Assembly (NCBI GenBank): GCA_017421905.1
Contig: JAFOHH010000014.1
Coordinates: forward strand, 1 to 6,469
Length of the DNA: 6,469 nt
From: Clostridia bacterium
GTDB taxonomy: Bacteria; Bacillota; Clostridia; Christensenellales; Borkfalkiaceae
Direction: 5' to 3'
Below, piece after piece: positions 1-6,302 of the stretch (position 1 is the stretch's first letter; every line of letters starts with the position of its first letter). The notes below the pieces were generated by a model. That model saw only the letters and a program-made list of their open reading frames with translations, searched no databases and had not been told where the DNA came from. The position numbers were made by a program, and so were the translations under genes.

Positions 1-164
1 ATTTCCGCCGTTTTTTGCGCTCTTCCAAGCGGGGATACGTAGGCGTAATCGATTTTTTCACTTTTAAGTTTTTCGGCAAGCAGTTCTGCCTCTTCAAAGC
101 CCTTGGCGGTTAAAGAATCGATGGAATAATCGGGGTCGGCGTGCCGAATAAAAAGCAGGCGCAT
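1..164 (-). CDS. Histidine phosphatase family protein, second paralogue (N-terminal part only)
   Basis: This is the first 54 codons of a gene that runs off the window edge. The product begins MRLLFIRHADPDY, which carries the RHxD signature of the phosphoglycerate mutase-like (histidine phosphatase) superfamily: Arg7 and the phosphate-accepting His8. It also has SPLGRAQKTAE at about residues 44-54, whose Arg48 is the usual second phosphate-binding arginine. It matches the next gene upstream (249-920) at 38 of 54 residues, so the pair is a tandem gene duplication. The start is ATG at 164, preceded by a good AAAGGAG ribosome site. It lies 84 nt after its paralogue's stop codon and is probably the third gene of the esterase operon. 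The catalytic second histidine lies outside the window. Family members are phosphatases or mutases acting on small phosphorylated metabolites; the substrate cannot be told. Confidence 0.9.
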   Translation of the reverse strand, partial: MRLLFIRHADPDYSIDSLTAKGFEEAELLAEKLKSEKIDYAYVSPLGRAQKTAE

Positions 165-248
165 AGCGTTCTCCTTTGCTATAAAATAAGCAGTTTCCGT
201 GGATAAACGGAAAGTTTACTTGGGCGGTTGCTGCAATCAGGTGCAAAA
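165..248 (-). other. Intergenic spacer with a small hairpin between the two phosphatase genes
   Basis: The 84-nt gap contains a perfect 7-bp inverted repeat (TTTCCGT at 194-200, ACGGAAA at 207-213) with a 6-nt loop. On the minus strand it sits between the stop codon of the first phosphatase gene and the ribosome site of the second. No uninterrupted T-tract follows the stem, so it is not a convincing terminator. It could be an mRNA processing or stability element, or chance. No clear promoter is seen in the gap. Confidence 0.25.
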
Positions 249-920
249 TTAAATGGAAAGGTGTTTTCTTGCCCCGTAGGAAAGGCATTGAAAGGCACAA
301 GTGCCATCCGGATATTCGTCCACCTTTAGCGTGGTAACCGAGGACGGAAGACCGTAAAAGGTTTTCATCATGAGTACAGGGGCAAGGTTTAAAAGGTGGG
401 CAAGCATAATATGTTGCACGCCGCAATGACAAACGAGGGCAATCGTTTTATCGCTGGGGTTTACCGCGCGGTAGCCGTCGCCATCGCGTTCGTAGCCATA
501 TTTTTGCAACAACGCATCCAGCCCCTCCGTTACGCGCTTGTAGGCTTGCGGCACGGTGGAATTGCGAATGCAGGGGCTGTTTAGCCACGTTTGCGGGTTT
601 ACGAGGTCGGGCTCGATGCGAGCAAGGGCGGGAAAGGACTCCCAAGCCATTTCCCAAAGCAGTTGCTTTTTGCCCGTTACGGGGTTTACGGCAAGGTGGC
701 AAAATTCTTCCAGCCAAGGGAGCGTTTCGCCCGTTTGCCCTTTTTTGTTTAAGATAAATTCTGCCGTTTTTTGCGCTCTACCAAGCGGCGAAAGGTAAAA
801 ATCGTCAATTTTTTCGTCCTGCAAGGTGCGGGCAAGCAGCTCTGCCTCGAAAAGGCCTTTTTCGGTTAAGGTATCCCGCTCGTAATCGGGATCGGCGTGG
901 CGAATGATTAAAATTTTCAT
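249..920 (-). CDS. Histidine phosphatase family protein (phosphoglycerate mutase-like)
   Basis: The 223-residue product belongs to the histidine phosphatase superfamily. It opens with MKILIIRHADPDY, giving Arg7 and the catalytic His8. SPLGRAQKTAE supplies Arg48, PWLEEF near residues 68-73 supplies the probable acid (Glu71 or Glu72), and LVCHCG supplies the second histidine, His165. The usual form of that last motif is SHGG, so CHCG is a mild variant, but all expected catalytic residues are present. The length is normal for the family and there is no signal peptide or membrane segment. The ATG overlaps the esterase stop codon as ATGA (4 nt), implying translational coupling; a weak AGGA lies just upstream inside the esterase gene. 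Related proteins dephosphorylate sugar phosphates, nucleotides or cofactor precursors. A role on a phosphorylated sugar in this locus is an inference from context. Confidence 0.93.
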   Translation of the reverse strand: MKILIIRHADPDYERDTLTEKGLFEAELLARTLQDEKIDDFYLSPLGRAQKTAEFILNKKGQTGETLPWLEEFCHLAVNPVTGKKQLLWEMAWESFPALARIEPDLVNPQTWLNSPCIRNSTVPQAYKRVTEGLDALLQKYGYERDGDGYRAVNPSDKTIALVCHCGVQHIMLAHLLNLAPVLMMKTFYGLPSSVTTLKVDEYPDGTCAFQCLSYGARKHLSI

Positions 921-1924
921 ATTTTTGATCCTTTTACGGGGACTTTTTCCGCAAGAAAGCTAATTAAGGCGTTTGCGGCGTTGATATGCCCTTCGACCGA
1001 AGGGTGTCCGTTTGCGCCTGCTACATTTCGCGGGAAAACGAAACGGAGCATAACGTCGGGAAACCGCCTTTGCAGGCGGGCAAAGGCGGCGTCGGTAATA
1101 GCGCCTTGCTCGGGATGGGTATCGGAAAGGCCCGAGGTAAGCACGATTTTTGCGCCGGGGTGCTTTTCGATAACCTTGCAAGTGAAATTGTAAAGTCCGT
1201 TTTCTAGGCCCTGTTTCGTGCCAACGCCGCGGTTAATGGCGGAGGCATCGTTGGTGCCGATGTTGATGACTACGATATCGCTTTTTCGCGGATACAGGTA
1301 GGAATACTGCATATGACAGGAGTTGTAAAAACAAATATCTCCTAAGGTAAAATTGGTTACGAAAACCTTTTCGGAAACCGAAATGCCCGAATAGCCAAAC
1401 ACTTCGTGATCGGCATTTCTTGCCTTGCAAAGAAGATACGCATAGCCCTTTAAGGGGTTTTGCGTTTCGCGGCGGTACTCTTCCTTAGGGTCGCCCTCGT
1501 TTCCGTATGCGCAGGTGAGCGAATCGCCGTAAAAGGTGATGAGCTCGGGCTTTTCTTCGGGGCGGGGCAAAAATTTGCGCGCGGTGAGGGAATGAATGGA
1601 TAGCGTGCCTTCCGACTGCTCGGTAAGGCGATATACGTCGATACGGTGACGGGCAAAAAGAGAAATATCTTTTGCAAAATATACCGTTTGAAGGCCGCGC
1701 GTTTTCGTTACCACGCGAGGCAGCTCTTTTCCATCGCAAATTACGCCGAACTGCATGTTTGCATCGGCATCGATTTCCGCAATTAGCTCCTCCCCTTCTA
1801 TCATAACCGAAAATCCCGAAAGGGTTAGATCGCAATGCACGCAAACGTGATCTTTATAGCAACGGTTTTGCCAAAAAATACGCTCGTCACTAAGTAGCTG
1901 TCTGCCGGGGATGGTTTCTTTCAT
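917..1924 (-). CDS. CE2-type SGNH acetyl esterase (acetylxylan esterase-like)
   Basis: The 335-residue product has an N-terminal beta-rich region (about residues 20-115, ending in the stretch RHRIDVYRLTEQSEGTLSI) followed by an SGNH hydrolase domain (about 126-325). This two-part layout is that of carbohydrate esterase family 2, whose studied members remove O-acetyl groups from xylan or gluco/mannan oligosaccharides. SGNH blocks are visible: FYGDSLTCAYG with nucleophile Ser135, a block II glycine near 180 (GYSGIS), INIGTNDAS with Asn225, and NGHPSVEGH with catalytic His307. The position three residues before His307 is Ala304 rather than Asp, so a classic triad acid is absent; a Ser-His dyad is known in CE2. 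There is no signal peptide, implying action on imported acetylated oligosaccharides. The start is ATG at 1924, 7 nt from an AGGAG site, and the gene has its own promoter. It is translationally coupled to the phosphatase downstream. Confidence 0.9.
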   Translation of the reverse strand: MKETIPGRQLLSDERIFWQNRCYKDHVCVHCDLTLSGFSVMIEGEELIAEIDADANMQFGVICDGKELPRVVTKTRGLQTVYFAKDISLFARHRIDVYRLTEQSEGTLSIHSLTARKFLPRPEEKPELITFYGDSLTCAYGNEGDPKEEYRRETQNPLKGYAYLLCKARNADHEVFGYSGISVSEKVFVTNFTLGDICFYNSCHMQYSYLYPRKSDIVVINIGTNDASAINRGVGTKQGLENGLYNFTCKVIEKHPGAKIVLTSGLSDTHPEQGAITDAAFARLQRRFPDVMLRFVFPRNVAGANGHPSVEGHINAANALISFLAEKVPVKGSKI

Positions 1925-1942
1925 ACCTATACTCCTAATTGC

Positions 1943-1961
1943 ACGTTTTACTTGAAAACGT
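1943..1961. promoter_or_regulatory. Putative repressor operator, perfect 7-bp inverted repeat
   Basis: ACGTTTT (1943-1949) and AAAACGT (1955-1961) form a perfect inverted repeat around a 5-nt spacer. It falls roughly 13-31 nt downstream of the predicted start site of the esterase operon and upstream of its ribosome site, a position where a bound repressor would block transcription. The regulator is not encoded in this window and its family cannot be named. Confidence 0.5.
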
Positions 1962-1967
1962 ATTGCT

Positions 1968-1981
1968 TTATTTCGCTTTCA
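1968..1981 (-). promoter_or_regulatory. Possible cre (CcpA) site over the transcription start
   Basis: The minus strand reads TGAAAGCGAAATAA. The left half, TGAAAGCG, fits the CcpA catabolite-response consensus well; the right half lacks the expected C near the end. It starts at the last base of the -10 box and spans the likely start site, a typical repressing position. The match is partial, so the call is weak. Confidence 0.3.
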
Positions 1982-2009
1982 GTATAGCATATCCCAAAAG
2001 AAAAAACAA
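1981..2009 (-). promoter_or_regulatory. Sigma-A-type promoter of the esterase/phosphatase operon
   Basis: On the minus strand a -35 element TTGTTT (2004-2009) is followed after exactly 17 nt by TATACT (1981-1986), one mismatch from the consensus -10. The bases TG one nucleotide before the -10 add an extended -10 motif. Transcription would begin near 1974, about 50 nt upstream of the esterase ATG, leaving room for the inverted repeat in the leader. Confidence 0.72.
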
Positions 2010-2042
2010 GCGGTTATTCATTTTTTCTCTTATAAGAAAATG

Positions 2043-2071
2043 AAAAAAGAGCCTTGAAAAAGGCTCTTTTT
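2043..2071 (-). terminator. Intrinsic terminator of the DUF2264 operon
   Basis: GAGCCTT (2049-2055) and AAGGCTC (2060-2066) pair perfectly around a 4-nt loop. The stem is flanked by a run of six A on one side (2043-2048) and five T on the other (2067-2071), so transcripts from either strand would carry a U-tract. On the minus strand it follows the isomerase stop codon by about 30 nt and separates that operon from the esterase promoter. Confidence 0.88.
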
Positions 2072-2099
2072 GTTTGTGGGTTTTGCGGGTTGTAAAATT

Positions 2100-2828
2100 T
2101 TAGATTTTAGCGAGAAGCTCGTGCAGAGTTTTTGCGTCGGCAAGGAAATTTTCGGGCAGGGCGTCGCGCGTAAATTCTAAAATAGCGGCGTTGGCGGTTT
2201 TGAAAATTTGGAGGTAGTTTGCCCAAGCGCGCGCACCTTCTGCAAGGGGCAAACGGTCGTTATTTTCCCCTTTCCAGCGGTAAACGTGCAGGTTTACTAC
2301 GTAGGGCACGAGTTCTTCGAGGTCGTCGAGCGAATCGGGCGGAGTTTGCGGCCAGTAGGGGGGCTGCCAGTAGGTTTTTACGTTGTCTTTGCCAAAGCAA
2401 TTTAGCATTGCTACGGAGCGAGATACGAGGTCGTTTGCCGTTTTGCAATGGAATTCAAACGCCAAGGTTTGTCCGCGCGATGCGGCGATGGCGGAAATGC
2501 GGTCGATCTCCTCCTTATGCGATGCATAATCGTAGTCGTCCCACGGCATCCAAATACGGATGATACTGCAACCGAGCGCTTCTGCCGTTTGAGAAATGGG
2601 CTCGAAATCGCTACCCTTTCCTACGAAATAATAGCTACCGTAAGAAAGAACTTCCAGCCCTGCGGCGCGAGTAAGCTCGCCAACCTCTTTGGCTCTTTCC
2701 CGGTTATCCGGACGGGCGTGAATATCTCCGCCCCATTCGATTCCGTCTAACCCTGCTTGTTTTGCAAGCTCAATTACCTTTTCTGCTGTAAATTGGCGAA
2801 AGGTAATAGAGGTAAGTCCTGTTTTCAT
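2100..2828 (-). CDS. Sugar phosphate isomerase/epimerase (xylose isomerase-like TIM barrel)
   Basis: The 242-residue cytoplasmic protein matches the AP endonuclease 2/xylose isomerase-like TIM-barrel family, which includes IolE, IolI and hydroxypyruvate isomerase. Strand motifs in order are GLTSITFRQF at the N terminus, GLDGIEWGGDIH (Glu31, His37), IRIWMPWDDYD (91-100), LAFEFHCKT (Glu125, His127), TYWQPPYWP (152-160), VVNLHVYRW (His181) and AILEFTRD (Glu218). Glu125, His181 and Glu218 are the likely metal ligands. The fourth ligand, commonly Asp or His, is replaced by Gln155 in a YWQPP motif, suggesting a divergent subfamily. It is slightly shorter than most members (about 250-290). The start is ATG at 2828, 8 nt from AAAAGGAG. 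It is last in the operon, just before the terminator. Family members interconvert keto/aldo sugars, epimerise sugars or dehydrate inosose; the substrate here is unknown. Confidence 0.87.
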   Translation of the reverse strand: MKTGLTSITFRQFTAEKVIELAKQAGLDGIEWGGDIHARPDNRERAKEVGELTRAAGLEVLSYGSYYFVGKGSDFEPISQTAEALGCSIIRIWMPWDDYDYASHKEEIDRISAIAASRGQTLAFEFHCKTANDLVSRSVAMLNCFGKDNVKTYWQPPYWPQTPPDSLDDLEELVPYVVNLHVYRWKGENNDRLPLAEGARAWANYLQIFKTANAAILEFTRDALPENFLADAKTLHELLAKI

Positions 2829-2876
2829 AACATATTCTCCTTTTCTCTATAATCGTTTTGTGTTTAACGCAATCGT

Positions 2877-3878
2877 TTACGCCATTTTTGCGAGCATTTC
2901 GGGAGATACGTAATATTTTAGGGGCTCTCCGTTTTGATAGCGAATGCTTTCTTCTATCATTTCTACCGCCATGCGATGCACTTCGTCGCCCGAGCTGCCT
3001 GCAATATGCGGCGTTAAAATAACGTTGGGCAGGGTGCGGAGAAGGCTATCCGGAAGGGGCGGTTCGGGGAAGGTTACGTCTAATACCGCTGTGCGCGTGG
3101 GTACGGCAATCATAGCGGAAATTAAATCATCTTCTACCACTTCTCTGCCTCTCCCCGTATTGATGAAGGTTGCGTAAGGCTTCATTAAATTGAAATATTT
3201 GGAATCGAGCATATAAAATACGGGAGGGATATCGGGCAAGTGGTTGGAAATGATATCGGCGTTTTGGAAAATATCCTCCAAGGTGGTTAAGGTTACGCCG
3301 TACTCTTTTGCCTCTTCTTCCGAAATATAAGGATCGTAAACCAGCACTTTGAGGTTAAGCGTTTGCAAGCGTTTTGCAAGCAGATGCGCAATTGCGCCAA
3401 AGCCGATTAAGCCCACCGTTGCCTCGTAATTGCCGGGGAAATTGGAAAAATATGCGGCGCGAGCATCTATGGGACGGGTTAACATTCCCCAAACGCCTTT
3501 ATTTGCAAGGATAATTTGGGCGAATACGTATTCCGCCACGGGGATAGCGTTTACCTGCGCTGCGGAAAACACCTTTACGCCGCAATTCATAAAGGTAGGG
3601 GCAAAGCCCTTAACAGAGCCTGCCGCATAAAATACCGCCTCTAACTTGGGGAGGTATTTTTTAATATCTTCTTCCGAAAGGCGGGGCATTCCCCAAGTGG
3701 AAAAGATAAATTTTACGTCCTTTAAAAAGTCCTTTGCCGATTCTAAATCTTCTGCCGTGGGGAGAAGAACCTCGGGATATACGTCGTAAAGGGATTTGAG
3801 TTGGTTCATACGCGCTTCATCGAAAACGCGCTGTACGTCGCCTTGTTTTTTTACGTTAAAAATTGCTACTTTTACCAT
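2877..3878 (-). CDS. D-isomer-specific 2-hydroxyacid dehydrogenase (NAD-dependent)
   Basis: The 333-residue product belongs to the D-2-hydroxyacid dehydrogenase family (PGDH/formate dehydrogenase fold). A split catalytic domain surrounds a Rossmann domain at about residues 105-290. The nucleotide loop is VGLIGFGAIA (155-164), and Asp182 at the end of the following strand (VYDPY) favours NAD over NADP. The active-site trio is visible: Arg243 in NTGRGREV, Glu272 in FPEPPLP and His291 in LTPHIAGSS. The reading frame continues 16 codons upstream to 3926, but ATG at 3878 is preferred: AAAGGAG lies 10 nt before it and the sequence MVKVAIF begins the first beta strand. The start overlaps the DUF2264 stop by 7 nt, so the two are probably coupled. 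It would interconvert a 2-keto acid and a D-2-hydroxyacid, plausibly a sugar-acid intermediate. Confidence 0.92.
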   Translation of the reverse strand: MVKVAIFNVKKQGDVQRVFDEARMNQLKSLYDVYPEVLLPTAEDLESAKDFLKDVKFIFSTWGMPRLSEEDIKKYLPKLEAVFYAAGSVKGFAPTFMNCGVKVFSAAQVNAIPVAEYVFAQIILANKGVWGMLTRPIDARAAYFSNFPGNYEATVGLIGFGAIAHLLAKRLQTLNLKVLVYDPYISEEEAKEYGVTLTTLEDIFQNADIISNHLPDIPPVFYMLDSKYFNLMKPYATFINTGRGREVVEDDLISAMIAVPTRTAVLDVTFPEPPLPDSLLRTLPNVILTPHIAGSSGDEVHRMAVEMIEESIRYQNGEPLKYYVSPEMLAKMA

Positions 3879-6256
3879 GTTGCGTGATCTCCTTTCATAT
3901 TGACGCCCGACCACATCTTTTCCCAAGTGGTGGGGGCATCGTTATTCCAAAAAGCATTATCGGGTGCAAGCCCGAGTGCCAAAAAGGCTGTTGTACAAAG
4001 ATATAAACTACCCGTTGAAATATACGTTTCTGCAAAGCGGGGCTGCTTTCCGCAAATACCCACCTGCAAAAAGCCGTTTTCGTCAAAGGTATCCGTTGGG
4101 GATAACGTGCGGTGAATGGCGGCGGTAATTGCGCGGCGTGCCTGCGAGGGCTCTACCTCTTCGCGAAGCTTGCCTTTAAGGGCTGCGAGCGACAGGGCTT
4201 GGAATGCCCCCGCGCGGTAGGTGAGCGAGCGGCCCGTGGGAGGATAACTGCCGTCCGGCGCAACCATACGTTCGAGCACGGCGGCGTATCTGCCAAGGCG
4301 TTTGGTTTCTTCGGCACGCAAGTTTTCGATATACTTGCCGGGGAACATATCCATAGCAACGTCGAGTAGCTCGTCCATAAAGGGATGCAATACGAAGCTG
4401 TTGTAATAGCTCCATTCAAACACCTTACCTTTATCGAACGCGCCATCGAATTCCTTACCGTTTGCGTAGATTCCGTCGCCGTACGTGCCGTCGCCAAGGT
4501 AACGGTTATTGACGGGAACGAGTCCTGCTTCGATTCGCATCGCGTCGCCATCGCCAGTTAAGCGGTAGAGAGCGCCGTCTATCATAGAAGCAAAGAGCAG
4601 CCAGTTGGCGGTAGGCGGACGAATTTTTTTGCCTTTTAAGAGAACGGCAATAACGTTTTGTTGCACGCGTTCGGGCAAATTGAAATACAGCGCTCGGGGG
4701 GCGCGACAAAGCGCAAGAGCGAAAAAGCCGTGCTCTACCAAGGGCTGATCGGGCTCGGGGCCTTTTTTCTCGTCCCACCAAAGCATATAATCGGGCGAGG
4801 CGGGATCGGTTGCCATATCTACTGCTTTTGCCGCTAAAAGGCGGTATTCGGCTTGTAGCGCCTTTTCTTCCCCATCGGGGAGATCTAATTCCAGCCACGG
4901 AGCAATGCCGCAAACGGTGCGGGCAAACGCTTCGAGCGGGGCGTAAGGAATACGCTCGGTATCTATCCGCTCTTCCCCGCCGTAAGGAGCTACGGTTGCC
5001 GCAGGAAGGGTTTGTTTTAACTTGCCTTCTGCAAGCGCGGAAAGGACGGGGCGGGACACTTTATCGAGGTAAGAAAGCCAAAGCTTTCGTTCCTCTTGTG
5101 CCGTGGTGGAAGGACAGGGTGTGCCCTCTCCCCATGTTTGTTGCCAAACGGAGGGTTCGGCAGGGGCAGTCCAAAACTCGTCGGTATCCGAAAGGCCGAG
5201 TGCCGCGAACACGTCGAGAAAGCAGTACATACTGCCGCGCGTAAGATAGCTATCGGCAACGGCTGGTTGATAGCCGTAAAGTCCGATGCGAATATACCCC
5301 TTGCTATCGAAAAAGGTGGGGGCGTTAAAGAAGTTTTGCAGGTTGGAGGTAAGCTCCGTCCTTACCCTTCCCAAAGGAATATCCTTGGGAATACAATGGC
5401 GAAATGCCGCAAACGAGAGGGAGAACATCCAGTTTCTGCCGCAAAGACTTCTGCCAAGGGCAGGATAAGAGCCGTCCTCTGCAAGCATGCATTCCAGCTT
5501 TCTGCAAAGCGCACCCATACGAGCAACCGAGCGGCGATGGAGGGTTTCGCCGTAATTCCAAGCCTGAAAAGCGGGAGTGAGAACGCCGGAAAGGAGCATC
5601 ATAAGGGGCGCCATTACGCTACTGCTGTACGAATCCCAAGAAAAGGGCGCACCGTCAGCGTATATTCCGTCGCCACGGTAAGCGAGGTCGTGCTCCATAA
5701 GGGCGAATTGCACGCGCATGGTGTCGCATTCTCCCGTCATCTTATAAAGAGCAGCCTCTATCGTTGCCGTGAACATACGCCAGTTGTTGGCAATGGGACG
5801 GCGGTGATTTACGCGCGTTAGAGCGCGAACGTAGTATTGTTTATCTTCCTCGGGTAGGGTTTCCCAAAAGGTTTTGGGCGAAACGAGCACGGGGTAAGCG
5901 AAATTATACGCTTCGACAAGGTGCTGGGAAGCCTCTCTCGTGCCGTCCCACCACTCGATATAATCCTTGCTATCCGGGCAAATGCAGTTATGGAGCGCTT
6001 TTTGCGCCATTACGCGATATTCCGCTTGCAATGCGCGTTCTTCGGGGTCGGAAACCTCGGCATCCAGCCACGGAGCAATGCCGTGAAGGAGGCGTGCTTG
6101 CGCCTCTAAATAGGCAATGGTGCGCGGATGCTCGGGCGTGGGCTCTTCTTCGTCCCAAAGGGGAAAGGTTTCCTTTAACCTATCTTCTGCTAGCGCAGAA
6201 AGTACGGGCCGCGCAATTTTATCTAGCATTTGCACCCAAAGTTTACGGTCGTTCAT
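3872..6256 (-). CDS. Tandem double-domain DUF2264 protein
   Basis: The 794-residue protein consists of two DUF2264 domains, residues 4-378 and 390-786, joined by a short linker rich in Ser, Thr and Pro. Both halves start RKLW...LDK..RPVLSALAE and share, in order, GIAPWL, ALQAEYR, a WWD motif, a NW motif followed by ALY.(M/L)TG, GDG.Y, DGSYP..GRSL, an I/V-G-x-x-G-x-QP motif, and TRGSMY or STGSLY before ALGL...FW. The second half is the more typical. DUF2264 occurs in carbohydrate-degradation loci and is predicted to be an alpha/alpha barrel; I cannot assign a reaction with certainty, although a glycoside hydrolase or lyase-like role fits the context. A single domain is the usual length, so this protein is about double. 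There is no signal peptide. The frame stays open 63 codons upstream of ATG 6256, but that part overlaps the preceding gene and AGGAAGG precedes 6256. Confidence 0.9.
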   Translation of the reverse strand: MNDRKLWVQMLDKIARPVLSALAEDRLKETFPLWDEEEPTPEHPRTIAYLEAQARLLHGIAPWLDAEVSDPEERALQAEYRVMAQKALHNCICPDSKDYIEWWDGTREASQHLVEAYNFAYPVLVSPKTFWETLPEEDKQYYVRALTRVNHRRPIANNWRMFTATIEAALYKMTGECDTMRVQFALMEHDLAYRGDGIYADGAPFSWDSYSSSVMAPLMMLLSGVLTPAFQAWNYGETLHRRSVARMGALCRKLECMLAEDGSYPALGRSLCGRNWMFSLSFAAFRHCIPKDIPLGRVRTELTSNLQNFFNAPTFFDSKGYIRIGLYGYQPAVADSYLTRGSMYCFLDVFAALGLSDTDEFWTAPAEPSVWQQTWGEGTPCPSTTAQEERKLWLSYLDKVSRPVLSALAEGKLKQTLPAATVAPYGGEERIDTERIPYAPLEAFARTVCGIAPWLELDLPDGEEKALQAEYRLLAAKAVDMATDPASPDYMLWWDEKKGPEPDQPLVEHGFFALALCRAPRALYFNLPERVQQNVIAVLLKGKKIRPPTANWLLFASMIDGALYRLTGDGDAMRIEAGLVPVNNRYLGDGTYGDGIYANGKEFDGAFDKGKVFEWSYYNSFVLHPFMDELLDVAMDMFPGKYIENLRAEETKRLGRYAAVLERMVAPDGSYPPTGRSLTYRAGAFQALSLAALKGKLREEVEPSQARRAITAAIHRTLSPTDTFDENGFLQVGICGKQPRFAETYISTGSLYLCTTAFLALGLAPDNAFWNNDAPTTWEKMWSGVNMKGDHATW
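3889..3895 (-). promoter_or_regulatory. Ribosome binding site deciding the dehydrogenase start
   Basis: The minus strand reads AAAGGAG, 10 nt before ATG 3878. It lies inside the last codons of the DUF2264 gene (near the end MKGDHATW), so translation of one gene probably feeds the next. No comparable site precedes the alternative ATG at 3926. Confidence 0.75.
3899..5089 (-). repeat. DUF2264 repeat unit 2 (codons 390-786)
   Basis: This is the second copy of the internal duplication, about 397 codons. It keeps the family-typical YYNSFVLHP segment (617-625) and STGSLYLC (747-754). It carries roughly 15 extra residues between GDG (588-590) and FEW (613-615), where the motif GDG-x-Y is itself doubled as GDGTYGDGIY. 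Confidence 0.85.
5123..6247 (-). repeat. DUF2264 repeat unit 1 (codons 4-378)
   Basis: This is the first copy of the internal duplication, about 375 codons. The opening segment of 21 residues matches repeat 2 at 16 positions. The aligned motif around residues 205-217 reads FSWDSYSSSVMAP, which has kept the Asp but lost the Asn and His seen in repeat 2. Confidence 0.85.
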
Positions 6257-6263
6257 TTTATTT

Positions 6264-6270
6264 CCTTCCT
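6264..6270 (-). promoter_or_regulatory. Ribosome binding site deciding the DUF2264 start
   Basis: The minus strand reads AGGAAGG, 7 nt before ATG 6256. It lies in the 46-nt gap after the preceding stop codon (6303-6305), which supports ATG 6256 over an upstream start in the same frame. No good promoter is seen in this gap, consistent with readthrough from the gene before. Confidence 0.7.
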
Positions 6271-6302
6271 TTACGAAAATTTTAGAAAATAGTGAAAAGA
6301 TT

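Noticed and set aside
194..213. The hairpin between the phosphatase genes as a terminator
   Set aside because: The stem is only 7 bp and no continuous T-run follows it on the minus strand.
94..432. A 112-codon minus-strand frame spanning the gap between the phosphatases
   Set aside because: It overlaps both phosphatase genes in another frame, has no ribosome site and no family resemblance.
2019..2042. An AT-rich near-palindrome with CTTATAAG at its centre
   Set aside because: Only the central 8 bp are perfectly symmetric and the flanks pair poorly. It lies between the terminator and the -35 box and may be chance in an AT-rich gap.
2829..2876. An internal promoter or operator before the isomerase (AACG-N4-CGTT repeat and a TATAGA box)
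   Set aside because: The inverted repeat arms are only 4 bp, the repeat overlaps the preceding stop codon, and the best -35/-10 pair has a 15-nt spacer. Readthrough from the upstream genes explains expression.
3879..3926. A 16-codon N-terminal extension of the dehydrogenase
   Set aside because: The extension is highly basic, lies inside the DUF2264 gene and would place residues before the first Rossmann-like strand; the ribosome site favours ATG 3878.
5096..5821. A 241-codon plus-strand open frame opposite the DUF2264 gene
   Set aside because: It lies wholly antisense to the conserved repeat unit 1 and the repeat junction, has a basic, low-complexity composition and no recognisable domain. 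It is a shadow of the minus-strand gene, as are the other plus-strand frames in the window.
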